In this document: positions 26,344-34,815 of the stretch, in pieces
Numbering within the stretch: position 1 is the stretch's first letter
Layout: each line of letters opens with the position of its first letter
Assembly (NCBI RefSeq): GCF_007741515.1
Contig: NZ_CP036263.1
Coordinates: forward strand, 5,257,178-5,321,177
Direction of reading: 5' to 3'
Length of the DNA stretch: 64,000 nt
DNA from: Adhaeretor mobilis
GTDB lineage: Bacteria > Planctomycetota > Planctomycetia > Pirellulales > Lacipirellulaceae
The notes under the pieces: generated by a model
Told to the model about the DNA's origin: nothing
What the model saw: only the letters and a program-made list of their open reading frames with translations
Databases searched by the model: none
Position numbers and translations under genes: made by a program

Positions 26344-26575
26344 AGCACGTGACTCTGCTCTAGGGAGGTGGGAGTAGAATGAGCGAAGGGGATAGCTGCG
26401 AATTCTAGGCAACCGAGATGAGCCAGGCCAGAGCGGTGTGGGATGCTAGCAGGGCGTAGGCTTTGTCGTCGAGAACGCCAGTGAAGGGTCAAGCGAGGTC
26501 GTAGGGCGACTGTCCAGCGTGTCAAAAACGCAGAATACGGACGACCGGCTCCCTCTCCGCAACTCGAATAGTAAA

Positions 26576-26796
26576 CTAGGAGCGGCCAGACATCGACGCA
26601 CTAATAAACGCCAGCACGTCCGCATAGCTCTGGACGATCACGCGCCGGCTGACCTTCGCAGCTACCTTCTTCGCCTTGATCGCCGGCCAAGGGTCTTCGG
26701 TCGTGAGCGTGCCGTCGGGGAGTTCTCAATGTGCCACATCTTGTTTTCGATGAAAGCAGAAGCCGAGGTGACCGAGACCGATGCGTTTTTCGACAT
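26576..26796 (-). pseudogene. Small gene broken by a one-base frameshift
   Basis: Starting at ATG 26796 the frame reads MSKNASVSVTSASAFIEN, then KMWHIEN. Adding one base there continues smoothly as LPDGTLTTEDPWPAIKAKK and on to VIVQSYADVLAFISASMSGR, ending at a TAG at 26576. The restored product would be 73 residues. Neither half is long enough to stand out alone. No family is recognised. It could be a true lesion or a sequencing error. Confidence 0.4.
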
Positions 26797-27227
26797 TCAA
26801 ATTGAGATGGTGGTTACAGCAGCCGATTGCATTCGAGAATCTCGCTACTCGCAGGAGTGTTTAATTGCTAACTAGACCTCTGCACTTAGCCCGATTCGCT
26901 GAGCCGCCAAAGGTAGTCCTGCCGCCGTCAGTTTGAGATATACCTGCCCGAACGAGAAACTGTAATTGCTGAGCTTAGCGAGTTACCATACGGCGTCGCG
27001 CCGTTGCTAATTGGAAGAGAAGTCTGGTACGATGTAACGCGTCTTAATATCGCGTGAGTTACACCGCATACGGCTACGACGTCAAGCCTGTGAGCAGCGT
27101 AGGACTCGTCACAGTCCTCGCAACCGCCTCGAAAAACGTATCGACAATCGTCGACATGGAAGCCGCTGAAAGATCGTCTTCCCTGAGACAAAAGTGATTC
27201 GTGCAACCGTGGAGAAGTGGAGAAGTA
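26797..27227. other. Non-coding or decayed stretch
   Basis: No reading frame here has convincing codon structure, and no repeat from the other families was seen. The last bases (GGAGAAG, near 27214) are the ribosome-binding site of the Sel1 gene. Confidence 0.5.
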
Positions 27228-27998
27228 ATGAGCAGTTTTTTAACTAGATTCGTTTTGGTCGTCGGGTTAATGCTAAGCGGATGTAGCAAGAAGACTGAGC
27301 GCAATGCCACAGATAGCACAAGCACGGTGGAAGTGGAAAAAGACGAAGCTTTACCTTCGAAAGTCGATGAAGTCGACGTTGAGCCGCAAAAAGACAAGGA
27401 AGATATCAACGCGGTTGCCAATTTTGAGGCTGGGATCGCAGCTTATCAGGCCAACGACCTGCCGCTCGCCTACGAAGAGTTTCTCGCGGCTTCCAAGAAA
27501 GGCCATGCCGATTCCCAATTCAATTTGGGATTGATGTATGAGCAAGGCATCGGGGTTGGCAAGGACGAGAAGAAAGCAGTGGTTTGGTATGGCAAATCTG
27601 CCGCCCAAGGGAATGCAGCCGCCCAATTCAATCTGGGAGTGCTGTATGAAAACGGTCGTGGCGCGAAGGTTAATTTTGCAAAAGCTAATAAGTGGTACCG
27701 CTACGCGTCGGTGCAAGGGGATGGGCTGGCCATCGGCAACCTGGGCATGCTGTATGTACGAGGAGACGGAGTGACGGAGAACAAGGTCGCGGGCGTGGCG
27801 CTGCTCTTGATGTCTGCAGCCGCGGATCAATCACCCGAAAACCATGCGAGACGGAATATAACTGCTACTCGCGGCCTGACGGCTGACATGATCGCTTCAG
27901 CCCAGGCACTCTCCGAAGAATTGAGTAGTGCGAAGAACCTCTTGGAGCCGCTCGATCAGTATTTGAGCGAATCAGAGAATAGAGCAAAGAAGCAGTAG
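27228..27998 (+). CDS. Sel1-repeat lipoprotein
   Basis: 256 residues from ATG 27228. The N-terminus is a lipoprotein signal (VLVVGLMLSGC, lipobox LSGC) followed by a charged Glu/Asp/Lys linker. Residues about 70-190 hold three or four Sel1 repeats of about 36 residues (DSQFNLGLMYEQGIGV, AAQFNLGVLYENGRG, LAIGNLGMLYVRGDGV). Sel1 repeats are helical scaffolds like TPRs. No enzymatic domain. Likely anchored facing the periplasm. Confidence 0.85.
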   Translation: MSSFLTRFVLVVGLMLSGCSKKTERNATDSTSTVEVEKDEALPSKVDEVDVEPQKDKEDINAVANFEAGIAAYQANDLPLAYEEFLAASKKGHADSQFNLGLMYEQGIGVGKDEKKAVVWYGKSAAQGNAAAQFNLGVLYENGRGAKVNFAKANKWYRYASVQGDGLAIGNLGMLYVRGDGVTENKVAGVALLLMSAAADQSPENHARRNITATRGLTADMIASAQALSEELSSAKNLLEPLDQYLSESENRAKKQ

Positions 27999-28147
27999 CG
28001 ACTCGATCCCTGACAGAAAGGGAAAGGCACAGCAACAAGTAGCCCTGAGAAAGATGGAGATTTAGGGTAAGTCCATATGGCAAATGAAGCTTTTTGGGAC
28101 GCCATCGCTTAACCCTGCGATCGCATGCTCCATTAACTTATCAGCGT

Positions 28148-28270
28148 GCCGATCACGCCAAGATCTAATAGATTTGCAATATCCTGCTTTCGACCTCGCT
28201 GAGAGACAAAAACATTTGCCGGTTTGAGGTCGCGGAGCCAAATCAGATCCGCGCCGAATGCGTCTAGAAC
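28148..28270 (-). pseudogene. Remnant of a serine/threonine protein kinase
   Basis: The frame contains DLIWLRDLKPANVFVSQRG, then QDIANLLDLGV, which corresponds to the catalytic loop HRDLKPxN and the DFG region of Hanks-type kinases. The His of HRD is now Leu and the DFG Phe is Leu. Neither the N-lobe nor the remainder of the C-lobe is present. It is a decayed fragment. Confidence 0.6.
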
Positions 28271-28393
28271 CGCTCCTGGCGCATTCGGTCCCCATCTCAA
28301 CACCGCGTCCCCCATCCGCTTCTTGTACTTAGTGATTTTCTGTTGTTTTCTCGCCACTGCGGAGGTCGGGACTCGGCTGCACTCGTCAAACGG

Positions 28394-28480
28394 GCCTGAG
28401 CGGCCCGATTGGTAAGCCAAGGCAAAGAGATGCAGACGCGTCTGATTGTCCCTGAACTTACGGCAAGAGAGCTTCATGAT
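28394..28480 (-). pseudogene. Remnant of an IS1380-like transposase
   Basis: In the same open frame as the kinase fragment, MKLSCRKFRDNQTRLHLFAL followed by AY resembles the C-terminal LSCxxFRxNxxRLxLxxLAYN motif of IS1380-family transposases. Only about 29 residues survive and no terminal repeats were found. With the kinase fragment it marks an old rearrangement. The rest of 27999-28801 holds no gene. Confidence 0.5.
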
Positions 28481-28801
28481 AGTGCAACTGCAGCTAACGC
28501 AGGTCGGCTTGAGTTCGACGACCAATTCTGCGAAGTTTCGTGAGATTCGCTGCCCCTCAGCCGAGTTGCCACTCCCCCAAAAGCAGTCCATTTACAAGGC
28601 CTTCGCGGAAAAAACCCGCTGCGAGGGTGGATAATCCTTCGGTTGGTGCCGTCGATTCCTGGTTCTCCCCAAACCGGCGGCCTATAATTGACCTCAACCT
28701 GCTGGTGGCCTCTATCCGGCCCCGACAACCTATCTCACCGTTTGTCCTCGCTCTCGATGAACTGTTTTCCTTCCTACTCTTTGACTAGCGGAGCCTTAGC
28801 T

Positions 28802-30316
28802 ATGACTCGACTCTCCCTCCCATTTCTCCTTGCCGGATTGCTCATGACGATGCCGTGCAGCACTTTCGTGAGCGCAGCGGAAATCGCAGCCTTCAGCGAA
28901 ACGGAAATGATAGCAACTCCCGTGTTTGGCGATGAAATCCCTGACGATTGGGAAGAACAAATTGACAAGAAGACGGAAGAATTCCCCGATGAAGTTCGTG
29001 AGACAATCCGCGAGAAGCTCAAAGCGGCTGTGCGGAAACGTCTGAGCGAAGAGGAAGCCAGCGGAGAGGAGACGGACGAGGAAGCCGACGACTCGAAAAC
29101 TAAAGAGTCTGAGTCAGATGAAAAAAACGGCAAAGAGAAAGATGAGGAAACTGAAAAGAAAGAGACCCCCAAGAAAGATCTCATCAGCGAGGAAGCCAAG
29201 AAGCTCAAAGCTGAAATGGAATTGGACGCGTTACGCTTCAAGCATCAAGTGGCAATGTACGAGAAGGAGCTCGCTGCCCAACGTTTGCTGAATGAGAAGT
29301 CAAAAATTGATCGCAAGTTGGAGGCTGAGCGGATCGACGCCCAAAAGGTAAATCTGGAACGCGAACGCGATCGCATCAAGCTCGAAATCGATCTTCTCAA
29401 ACAGCGCAGTGCTCTGGATCAAGCGAAACGAGCCGTCGAACTCGCTGCCTCCAAGGCTGAGCAAGAGAAGATCGAGCTAGAGATGAAGGTCGAGACCACC
29501 AAGGAACAGCTCGAAGATCGTATCCTCGGCGACGAAAGCTACCCCGACGAGCCATTTCAAGATGGCGTCCTGTCTATCAGTCTGCGTCGCATTGAACTGA
29601 ACGGCCCGATCATGACCGGTGCCGCGGACTACGTTTGCCAGCGACTCGACTACTTCAACAACCAATCGCGCAAGCCCATCTTCCTGGTCATCGACAATTG
29701 CCCTGGTGGCTCGGCGATTGAGGGTATGCAAATTGTCCAGTCGATCAAGAAGAGCGAAGCGCCGGTCCACGTGGTGGTCAAACGCTTCGCAGCCAGCATG
29801 GCGGCCATTATCACCACGTTGGCCGACCACTCGTACTGTTATCCCGATGCGATCATCCTTCATCATCAGGCGAGCACCATGATGTACGGCAATGGTCGCG
29901 CAATCAAAGATCAGGTGCGCCAGCTGGAGGAAATCTCGCATCGCTTGATCGGTGCAGTGGCTGAGAAGCAAGGATTAAGCGAAGAAGAATTCGTCGATGA
30001 GATGTACGAGAATCGCATTTCCGGAGATTGGGAATTGTTCGGCAATCAAGCAGTCGAGCAGAAGTGGGTTGATCACGTCGCCACCACGATCCGCGAACAG
30101 GGTATTCGCACCCGTCCCAAGGGGATGCGAGTGACCCGTTCGCTCTTCTCCTTCGGTGGCGAGCAAGCTGCCCAAGAGTCTTCAGGCTATCAGGAACGCT
30201 ACGAAGTTTTCCTGAAGGAGCAAGTCGACAATAAAGGGCAACGCTTTGTGAAACTACCACGGCTGAGTCCGATCGACGCGTGGTTGATCTACAACCCGGA
30301 CGAGTACTACCGGTAA
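28802..30316 (+). CDS. Exported ClpP-like serine protease with coiled coil
   Basis: 504 residues from ATG 28802, which opens a signal peptide (MTRLSLPFLLAGLLMTMPCS). Residues about 40-115 are extremely charged. Residues 118-240 form a long coiled coil rich in Lys/Glu. The last 250 residues match the ClpP/crotonase-like fold: Ser332 in RFAASMAAI, His354 or 355 in ILHHQAS and Asp409 in SGDWELFG, spaced much as in ClpP. Cytosolic ClpP needs an AAA+ unfoldase; none is expected outside the cytoplasm. A terminator follows. Confidence 0.75.
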   Translation: MTRLSLPFLLAGLLMTMPCSTFVSAAEIAAFSETEMIATPVFGDEIPDDWEEQIDKKTEEFPDEVRETIREKLKAAVRKRLSEEEASGEETDEEADDSKTKESESDEKNGKEKDEETEKKETPKKDLISEEAKKLKAEMELDALRFKHQVAMYEKELAAQRLLNEKSKIDRKLEAERIDAQKVNLERERDRIKLEIDLLKQRSALDQAKRAVELAASKAEQEKIELEMKVETTKEQLEDRILGDESYPDEPFQDGVLSISLRRIELNGPIMTGAADYVCQRLDYFNNQSRKPIFLVIDNCPGGSAIEGMQIVQSIKKSEAPVHVVVKRFAASMAAIITTLADHSYCYPDAIILHHQASTMMYGNGRAIKDQVRQLEEISHRLIGAVAEKQGLSEEEFVDEMYENRISGDWELFGNQAVEQKWVDHVATTIREQGIRTRPKGMRVTRSLFSFGGEQAAQESSGYQERYEVFLKEQVDNKGQRFVKLPRLSPIDAWLIYNPDEYYR

Positions 30317-30348
30317 GCTCTATTACTGGTAGACCCCATAAAAATTAG

Positions 30349-30380
30349 CGAGGGGTGGGCAATGCCCACCCCTCGTTTTT
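30349..30380 (+). terminator. Rho-independent terminator after the ClpP-like gene
   Basis: A perfect 12-bp GC-rich stem (CGAGGGGTGGGC at 30349-30360 and GCCCACCCCTCG at 30364-30375) with loop AAT, followed by TTTTT. Confidence 0.9.
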
Positions 30381-30416
30381 GCGCTTTGATGCACTTTTCG
30401 CGGGTTCTACCCAAGT

Positions 30417-30445
30417 GCCAACGCATCTCGGCTCGGAAGGTTTGG
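30417..30445. repeat. Short dispersed repeat
   Basis: GCCAACGCATCTCGGCTCGG here matches GCTAACGCATCTCGGCTCGG at 44730-44749. Its role is unknown. Confidence 0.5.
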
Positions 30446-30563
30446 GGACTTGATAGGCATCTCCCTGAGCTATTTCTTCAACGTTGGCACGTGGTACAAT
30501 CGGTGGCTTAGTTTCTGAAGATTTGCATTAAAACCGACACGAAAACCACCGAAAGTGCCTCCC

Positions 30564-32504
30564 ATGCCTCTGGCCGATTTTCCTGAGCTCACCCTTTCTC
30601 ACAGTGCGATGTCCGTGCTCGAAGCTGCCGAGAAGGCAGGACGGTTGCATCTGGCTGGTAGTGTGGAGGAACTTGTCGCGCTCGCCACGCCGGACAAATC
30701 GCTTGGATTGGGAGAAGTCGGCCCCGATGGGCGGTATGTCGTCGGGTACGACGTGAATGGCGAGTTCCAGCGCGAGGCGGAGGTCTACAAAATCAAGAAC
30801 GGCGTGGCAGCCAACTACTTCGAAGCGTACATGCGTCGCCGCGATCCAGAGTGCATGGTCGTGGGCGACGACACCGTGACCGACAAGCCAACTTACCAGG
30901 ATCGCTTCAACAAGGACTTCGCTGACTTGCGCGAAGAGACCTTAGAATGGCTGCGCGATCAGCCGATTGCCGCGTTCTTCTTTCGCACCGGCTTGCCAGA
31001 CAAGCCGCTCAACGCGGTGGCCATCGCCCCGGCCAATGCGGGCTTCTTCGCCCTCGGGCTCGCCATGCTGCAAGGCATTGTGCCGTTGGAGGAAGTTCGT
31101 GCAGCGGGGGCCGACTACAGCCACGAAGCAGTTGTCTACATTGCCCCACCGTTTCGCCATACGCATTTCGACGGCAAGCAAGTTGTCGTACATAACCGCC
31201 GGTTCGAGGAGGACGGTTTCAACCTGCATGAGCTGTTCGCCTACAACCTCTACCCGGGCCCATCCGCCAAGAAGGGCGTCTATGGCATGTTGCTCACCCT
31301 GGGCGAGCGGGATGAACAACCGTGGACCACGGCCCACTGCTCGACAGTGGAAGTCGTCACGCCTTACGAAAACGCAACCGTGATCATGCATGAGGGTGCG
31401 TCGGGGGGCGGTAAGAGTGAAATGCTCGAGCATATGCATCGCGAGAGCGACGGCACGTTGCTGCTAGGCACGAACACGATCACCGGCGACACACGCAAAC
31501 TCACCATGCCGCGCGGTTGCGACTTGCGACCCGTGACGGACGACATGGCTCTGTGCCACTCCGCGTTGCAAGATCAGGACGGCCCGAATCAAAAACTTTC
31601 ATTGATCGATGCGGAGAACGCGTGGTTTGTGCGCGTGAATCACATCGAACAGTACGGCATCGATCCGCAATTGGAACGGCTGACCATCGATCCGCCTGGG
31701 CCGCTGTTGTTCTTAAACATCGATGCCCAGCCCGGTGCGACCGCGCTGATCTGGGAACACAAGATGGACGCCCCGGGCGAGCCTTGCCCGAACCCTCGCG
31801 TAGTCGTACCCAGGAAATACGTGCCGGATGTGGTGAGCAAGCCGGTGACGGTCGACATCCGCAGCTTTGGCGTGCGTTGCCCGCCCTGCACGAAGGAAAA
31901 CCCTACCTACGGCATCCTCGGCTTGTTTCATGTGCTACCCCCCTCGCTGGCCTGGCTCTGGCGCTTGGTCGCGCCGCGCGGGCACGGCAACCCTTCGATC
32001 GTCGACCAAGGGGGCATGCAAAGCGAGGGGGTCGGTTCGTTCTGGCCGTTCGCCACCGGGCGAAAGGTGGATCAAGCGAACATCCTGCTCGACCAAATCA
32101 TGCAAACCGCCAGCACGCAGTTCGTGCTAATCCCGAACCAGCACGTCGGCTGCTGGAAAGTCGGCTTCGCGCCACAATGGGTGACGAGAGAGTATCTCGC
32201 CCGTCGGGGTGCGACGCCGTTCAACACCGCCGACCTGAAAGCCAGCCGCTGCCCGCTCTTGGGTTACAATAAAGAAACAATCCAAGTCGAGGGCCAAACC
32301 ATCGGCGCCTGGTTCCTCGACGTCGCCCTGCAACCCGAGGTGGGCGAAGCGGCCTACGATGCCGGGGCAAAAATCCTGACCGACTTCTTCCACCAACAGG
32401 TAAAGGATTTTCTTGTTGATGACCTGCGCCCGCTGGGCCGGGAGATCATCCAAGCGTGTTTGGATGGGGCGACGGCGGAAGAGTATGCGGGGCTGGGTGG
32501 GTAA
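30564..32504 (+). CDS. DUF4914 family protein with P-loop (PEPCK-like)
   Basis: 646 residues from ATG 30564, chosen over a GTG at 30555 because GAAAG lies at a suitable distance. Contains a Walker-A-like P-loop in HEGASGGGKSEMLE (about residue 280), GTNTITGDTRKL, and a Cys pair (RCPPC). The overall pattern agrees with DUF4914, which is related to the phosphoenolpyruvate carboxykinase fold; HEGASGGGKSE resembles the kinase-type loop of PEPCK. No biochemical role is established for this family, so nucleotide-dependent activity is only inferred. Preceded by the terminator at 30349, so transcribed separately from the ClpP-like gene. Confidence 0.75.
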   Translation: MPLADFPELTLSHSAMSVLEAAEKAGRLHLAGSVEELVALATPDKSLGLGEVGPDGRYVVGYDVNGEFQREAEVYKIKNGVAANYFEAYMRRRDPECMVVGDDTVTDKPTYQDRFNKDFADLREETLEWLRDQPIAAFFFRTGLPDKPLNAVAIAPANAGFFALGLAMLQGIVPLEEVRAAGADYSHEAVVYIAPPFRHTHFDGKQVVVHNRRFEEDGFNLHELFAYNLYPGPSAKKGVYGMLLTLGERDEQPWTTAHCSTVEVVTPYENATVIMHEGASGGGKSEMLEHMHRESDGTLLLGTNTITGDTRKLTMPRGCDLRPVTDDMALCHSALQDQDGPNQKLSLIDAENAWFVRVNHIEQYGIDPQLERLTIDPPGPLLFLNIDAQPGATALIWEHKMDAPGEPCPNPRVVVPRKYVPDVVSKPVTVDIRSFGVRCPPCTKENPTYGILGLFHVLPPSLAWLWRLVAPRGHGNPSIVDQGGMQSEGVGSFWPFATGRKVDQANILLDQIMQTASTQFVLIPNQHVGCWKVGFAPQWVTREYLARRGATPFNTADLKASRCPLLGYNKETIQVEGQTIGAWFLDVALQPEVGEAAYDAGAKILTDFFHQQVKDFLVDDLRPLGREIIQACLDGATAEEYAGLGG

Positions 32505-32586
32505 TTCTGGGGTACGACCCCCCTCTCAGGAGCTGATTCCCCAGCTCCTCTTTGTAGTCTGGCAGGAATATGGGAGCAGAAGAGCT

Positions 32587-32717
32587 TCCATATTGAGGGC
32601 TAGCGATAGTATGGAACCACTTTGGTTCCATATTGACGGTAGCTGTCAATACAGAGGTGAATTGCTTCCATACTAACCGCAGGCTATCATATAGAGCTTG
32701 ATTCTCTCTATGTGATA
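32587..32717. promoter_or_regulatory. Promoter with nested inverted repeats before the Fic gene
   Basis: A -35 box TTGCTT (32662-32667) and -10 box TATCAT (32685-32690) are 17 bp apart. The heptamer TTCCATA, or its complement TATGGAA, appears at about 32587, 32610, 32626 and 32666, including a perfect 10-bp inverted repeat (32610-32619 and 32623-32632). ATTGAC...GTCAAT lies at 32632-32650. An imperfect inverted repeat TATCATATAGAG / CTCTCTATGTGATA (32685-32717) overlaps the -10 box and the likely transcription start. These look like operators, possibly for autoregulation by the Fic protein's C-terminal helix-turn-helix. Confidence 0.5.
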
Positions 32718-32730
32718 GGTAACCTACAAT

Positions 32731-33900
32731 ATGGACTCTAAACAAACCGACCGACGCGCTGGCCGGTATCTCATGCAAACGGTCCCCTCAGGGGAGGGAT
32801 ATCGGGCATTCATGCCCGAGCCGTTGCCCCCCTCTCCCAAGCTAGAGATCGACGACGATCTCCAAGTCTTGTTGTCGCAGGCCGATCGAGTCCTTGGCCG
32901 ATTGGACGGTTCCATTGAGACGCTGCCGCATCCCGACCTGTTCGTGATGATGTACGTGCGCAAGGAGGCCGTGCTTTCTAGTCAAATCGAAGGAACGCAA
33001 AGCTCGCTCCAAGATGTCCTCGCAGCTGAGGCCGAGGTACTCTCGCCTGACCGACCGAAAGATGTGGTCGAAGTCGTCAACTACGTGGCTGCGATGAACC
33101 ACGGTCTAGCGAGACTCGAAGCGTTGCCCGTCTCGGTGAGGCTCATTCGCGAAATCCACGCGGAGCTGCTTGCGAATGTCAGAGGATCGCACCTAACACC
33201 TGGCGAAGTCCGCACGAGCCAGAACTGGATCGGCCCTGCAGGATGCACGCTCAGCGCTGCCGCCTTTGTACCCCCACCGCCTCATGAAATCGGGCCTTGC
33301 CTCTCCAACTTAGAAAAATTCCTGCACACCGATAGCAAGCTCCCTTTGCTTCTCAAGGTCGGTCTGGTTCACGCCCAGTTTGAAACGATCCACCCGTTCC
33401 TCGATGGAAATGGTCGCGTGGGTCGTTTACTCATTACTTTTCTGCTGTGCGAACGCGAAGTGCTACAAAAGCCGGTGCTGTACCTCTCCTACTACTTCAA
33501 GAAGCATCGCCAGGAGTACTATGACTGCTTGCAGTCGGTTCGAGATAATGGGACTTGGGAGGAGTGGCTCAAGTTTTTCTTGCGTGGCGTGATCGAGGTC
33601 AGCAAACAGGCGAGCGAAACGGCGCGAAGGATTCTAAGCCTGCGTGAAGCACACCGCCAGATTATCACAGAGAACTTCAGTCGGAGCGCAGCCAACGGGC
33701 ATCGCCTGCTAGATCACCTGTATACGCAGCCAATTATTACGGTCAAGAATGCGCAAGACGCGACTGGTGCCTCTTACAAACCGGCCAACGACCTTGTGAA
33801 CCGCATGACCGAATTAGGCATTCTGTACGAGATTACAGGGCATGCTCGGAATCGGAAATTCAAGTACGAGGACTACGTTAGCTTGTTTGATGATGGGTGA
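32731..33900 (+). CDS. Fic-domain AMP-transferase with N-terminal inhibitory helix and C-terminal winged helix
   Basis: 389 residues. The Fic motif HPFLDGNGRVGR (221-232) is complete, with the catalytic His and the phosphate-binding loop. An N-terminal inhibitory motif S83-SQI-E87-G88 matches the class II [S/T]xxxE[G/N] pattern, so AMPylation is probably autoinhibited. The last 70 residues, around LLDHLYTQPIITVKNAQDAT, look like a winged helix and may bind DNA. The standalone Fic family with this order is widespread; the target is unknown. The promoter region contains candidate operators. Confidence 0.92.
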   Translation: MDSKQTDRRAGRYLMQTVPSGEGYRAFMPEPLPPSPKLEIDDDLQVLLSQADRVLGRLDGSIETLPHPDLFVMMYVRKEAVLSSQIEGTQSSLQDVLAAEAEVLSPDRPKDVVEVVNYVAAMNHGLARLEALPVSVRLIREIHAELLANVRGSHLTPGEVRTSQNWIGPAGCTLSAAAFVPPPPHEIGPCLSNLEKFLHTDSKLPLLLKVGLVHAQFETIHPFLDGNGRVGRLLITFLLCEREVLQKPVLYLSYYFKKHRQEYYDCLQSVRDNGTWEEWLKFFLRGVIEVSKQASETARRILSLREAHRQIITENFSRSAANGHRLLDHLYTQPIITVKNAQDATGASYKPANDLVNRMTELGILYEITGHARNRKFKYEDYVSLFDDG

Positions 33901-33934
33901 ACCAACTAAAAAAGCCCGATCGTTAACTGAAGCA

Positions 33935-34726
33935 TCAGGCCATGTCTAAATCCCGAATCAACAGGCTTCGAAAATTGACTTCATCCGCTTCGACACCAAG
34001 CGAATGAACAAGGATTTCGACAAGTTGATTCCACACGGCAAGGCAATTCTCGTCGATTGCGACTTCGGTGTGTCGGCAAACCTGTTCGTAGTCGCTGGCT
34101 AGTACATCACGGCAAAGGTCCTTTACGTTCAACATCCTTGAAGGCAAGTAGTTACGCAGCGAGCTGAGAATTGTCAGGATCTTGAGATGTGTCTCAAGGA
34201 AAATCCATAATCCAAGCAATCCCAATAGCGGCCAAAGCCACCGAGCTGCTGGAAACTGCCAGAGCTGATGCAATTCGATGTAGGCAACTCCTGCAGTTAT
34301 GAGAAACGCTAGGACACGAAAGGGTGGCGCGTAGTCAAGCTCCCGGATTCGGAAGGGAGATACTGACTTGAGCTCGCACCAGTCCTGGCGGCGGGTCTCA
34401 CGAGGGAATAAGTCCGCCATAGAGGTTTGCAGCGACACCTCAGTTGCAGGTCGCTTGGTGACTTCGGCAAGAACAAATTGCATCTTTCGCCAAAGAGCGG
34501 CATTGAGCGTCACGCTGTTTCGAGTTTGATCCTGCAAGCCAAGCTTGCCCAGAATAAGATCGTAGAGGTCTCCAACGCGGATGTCATTGGCTTTTACCAA
34601 GCCCTGAACTTCCTCGTCATCCAAAGCAATGTGAAACTGCTCTTCGATTTCGAGAACAATTTCCTGGAAATCGAGGCCCATTAGATCACTTGCCTTGAGG
34701 AATCCGGTATCGGCAAACCCGACCAA
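33935..34726 (-). CDS. Membrane protein with acyl-carrier-protein-like halves at both ends
   Basis: 263 residues from a TTG at 34726 (an ATG at 34681 is possible). The N-terminus SDLMGLDFQEIVLEIEEQF, then HIALDDEEV, resembles the second half of an acyl carrier protein beginning at the DSL position, but the phosphopantetheine Ser is replaced by Phe. Two transmembrane helices lie near residues 138-190. The C-terminus LVEILVHSLGVEADEVNFRS, then LLIRDLDMA and TGA, resembles the first half of an ACP, stopping right at the DSL position. No thioester-carrying Ser is seen. The function is unknown, and convergent genes flank it. Confidence 0.5.
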   Translation of the reverse strand: MVGFADTGFLKASDLMGLDFQEIVLEIEEQFHIALDDEEVQGLVKANDIRVGDLYDLILGKLGLQDQTRNSVTLNAALWRKMQFVLAEVTKRPATEVSLQTSMADLFPRETRRQDWCELKSVSPFRIRELDYAPPFRVLAFLITAGVAYIELHQLWQFPAARWLWPLLGLLGLWIFLETHLKILTILSSLRNYLPSRMLNVKDLCRDVLASDYEQVCRHTEVAIDENCLAVWNQLVEILVHSLGVEADEVNFRSLLIRDLDMA

Positions 34727-34815
34727 ACAAGGTCAGTCGACCGCGTGTGGCAACGATACAGAATACCCGTTGGCATCGCTCGCCGGCTAGTCTTCGCCCC
34801 TTCGCACCGCGGCCC

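Noticed and set aside
26519..26875. Plus-strand open frame of 118 codons in the gene-poor region
   Set aside because: No ribosome-binding site or domain. The opposite strand carries a better, though frameshifted, small gene.
26928..27206. Minus-strand open frame of 92 codons
   Set aside because: Irregular composition and no start signal; judged to be chance.
28148..28480. A functional hybrid kinase-transposase gene
   Set aside because: Both parts are short fragments lacking most of their domains, and the kinase HRD His is lost.
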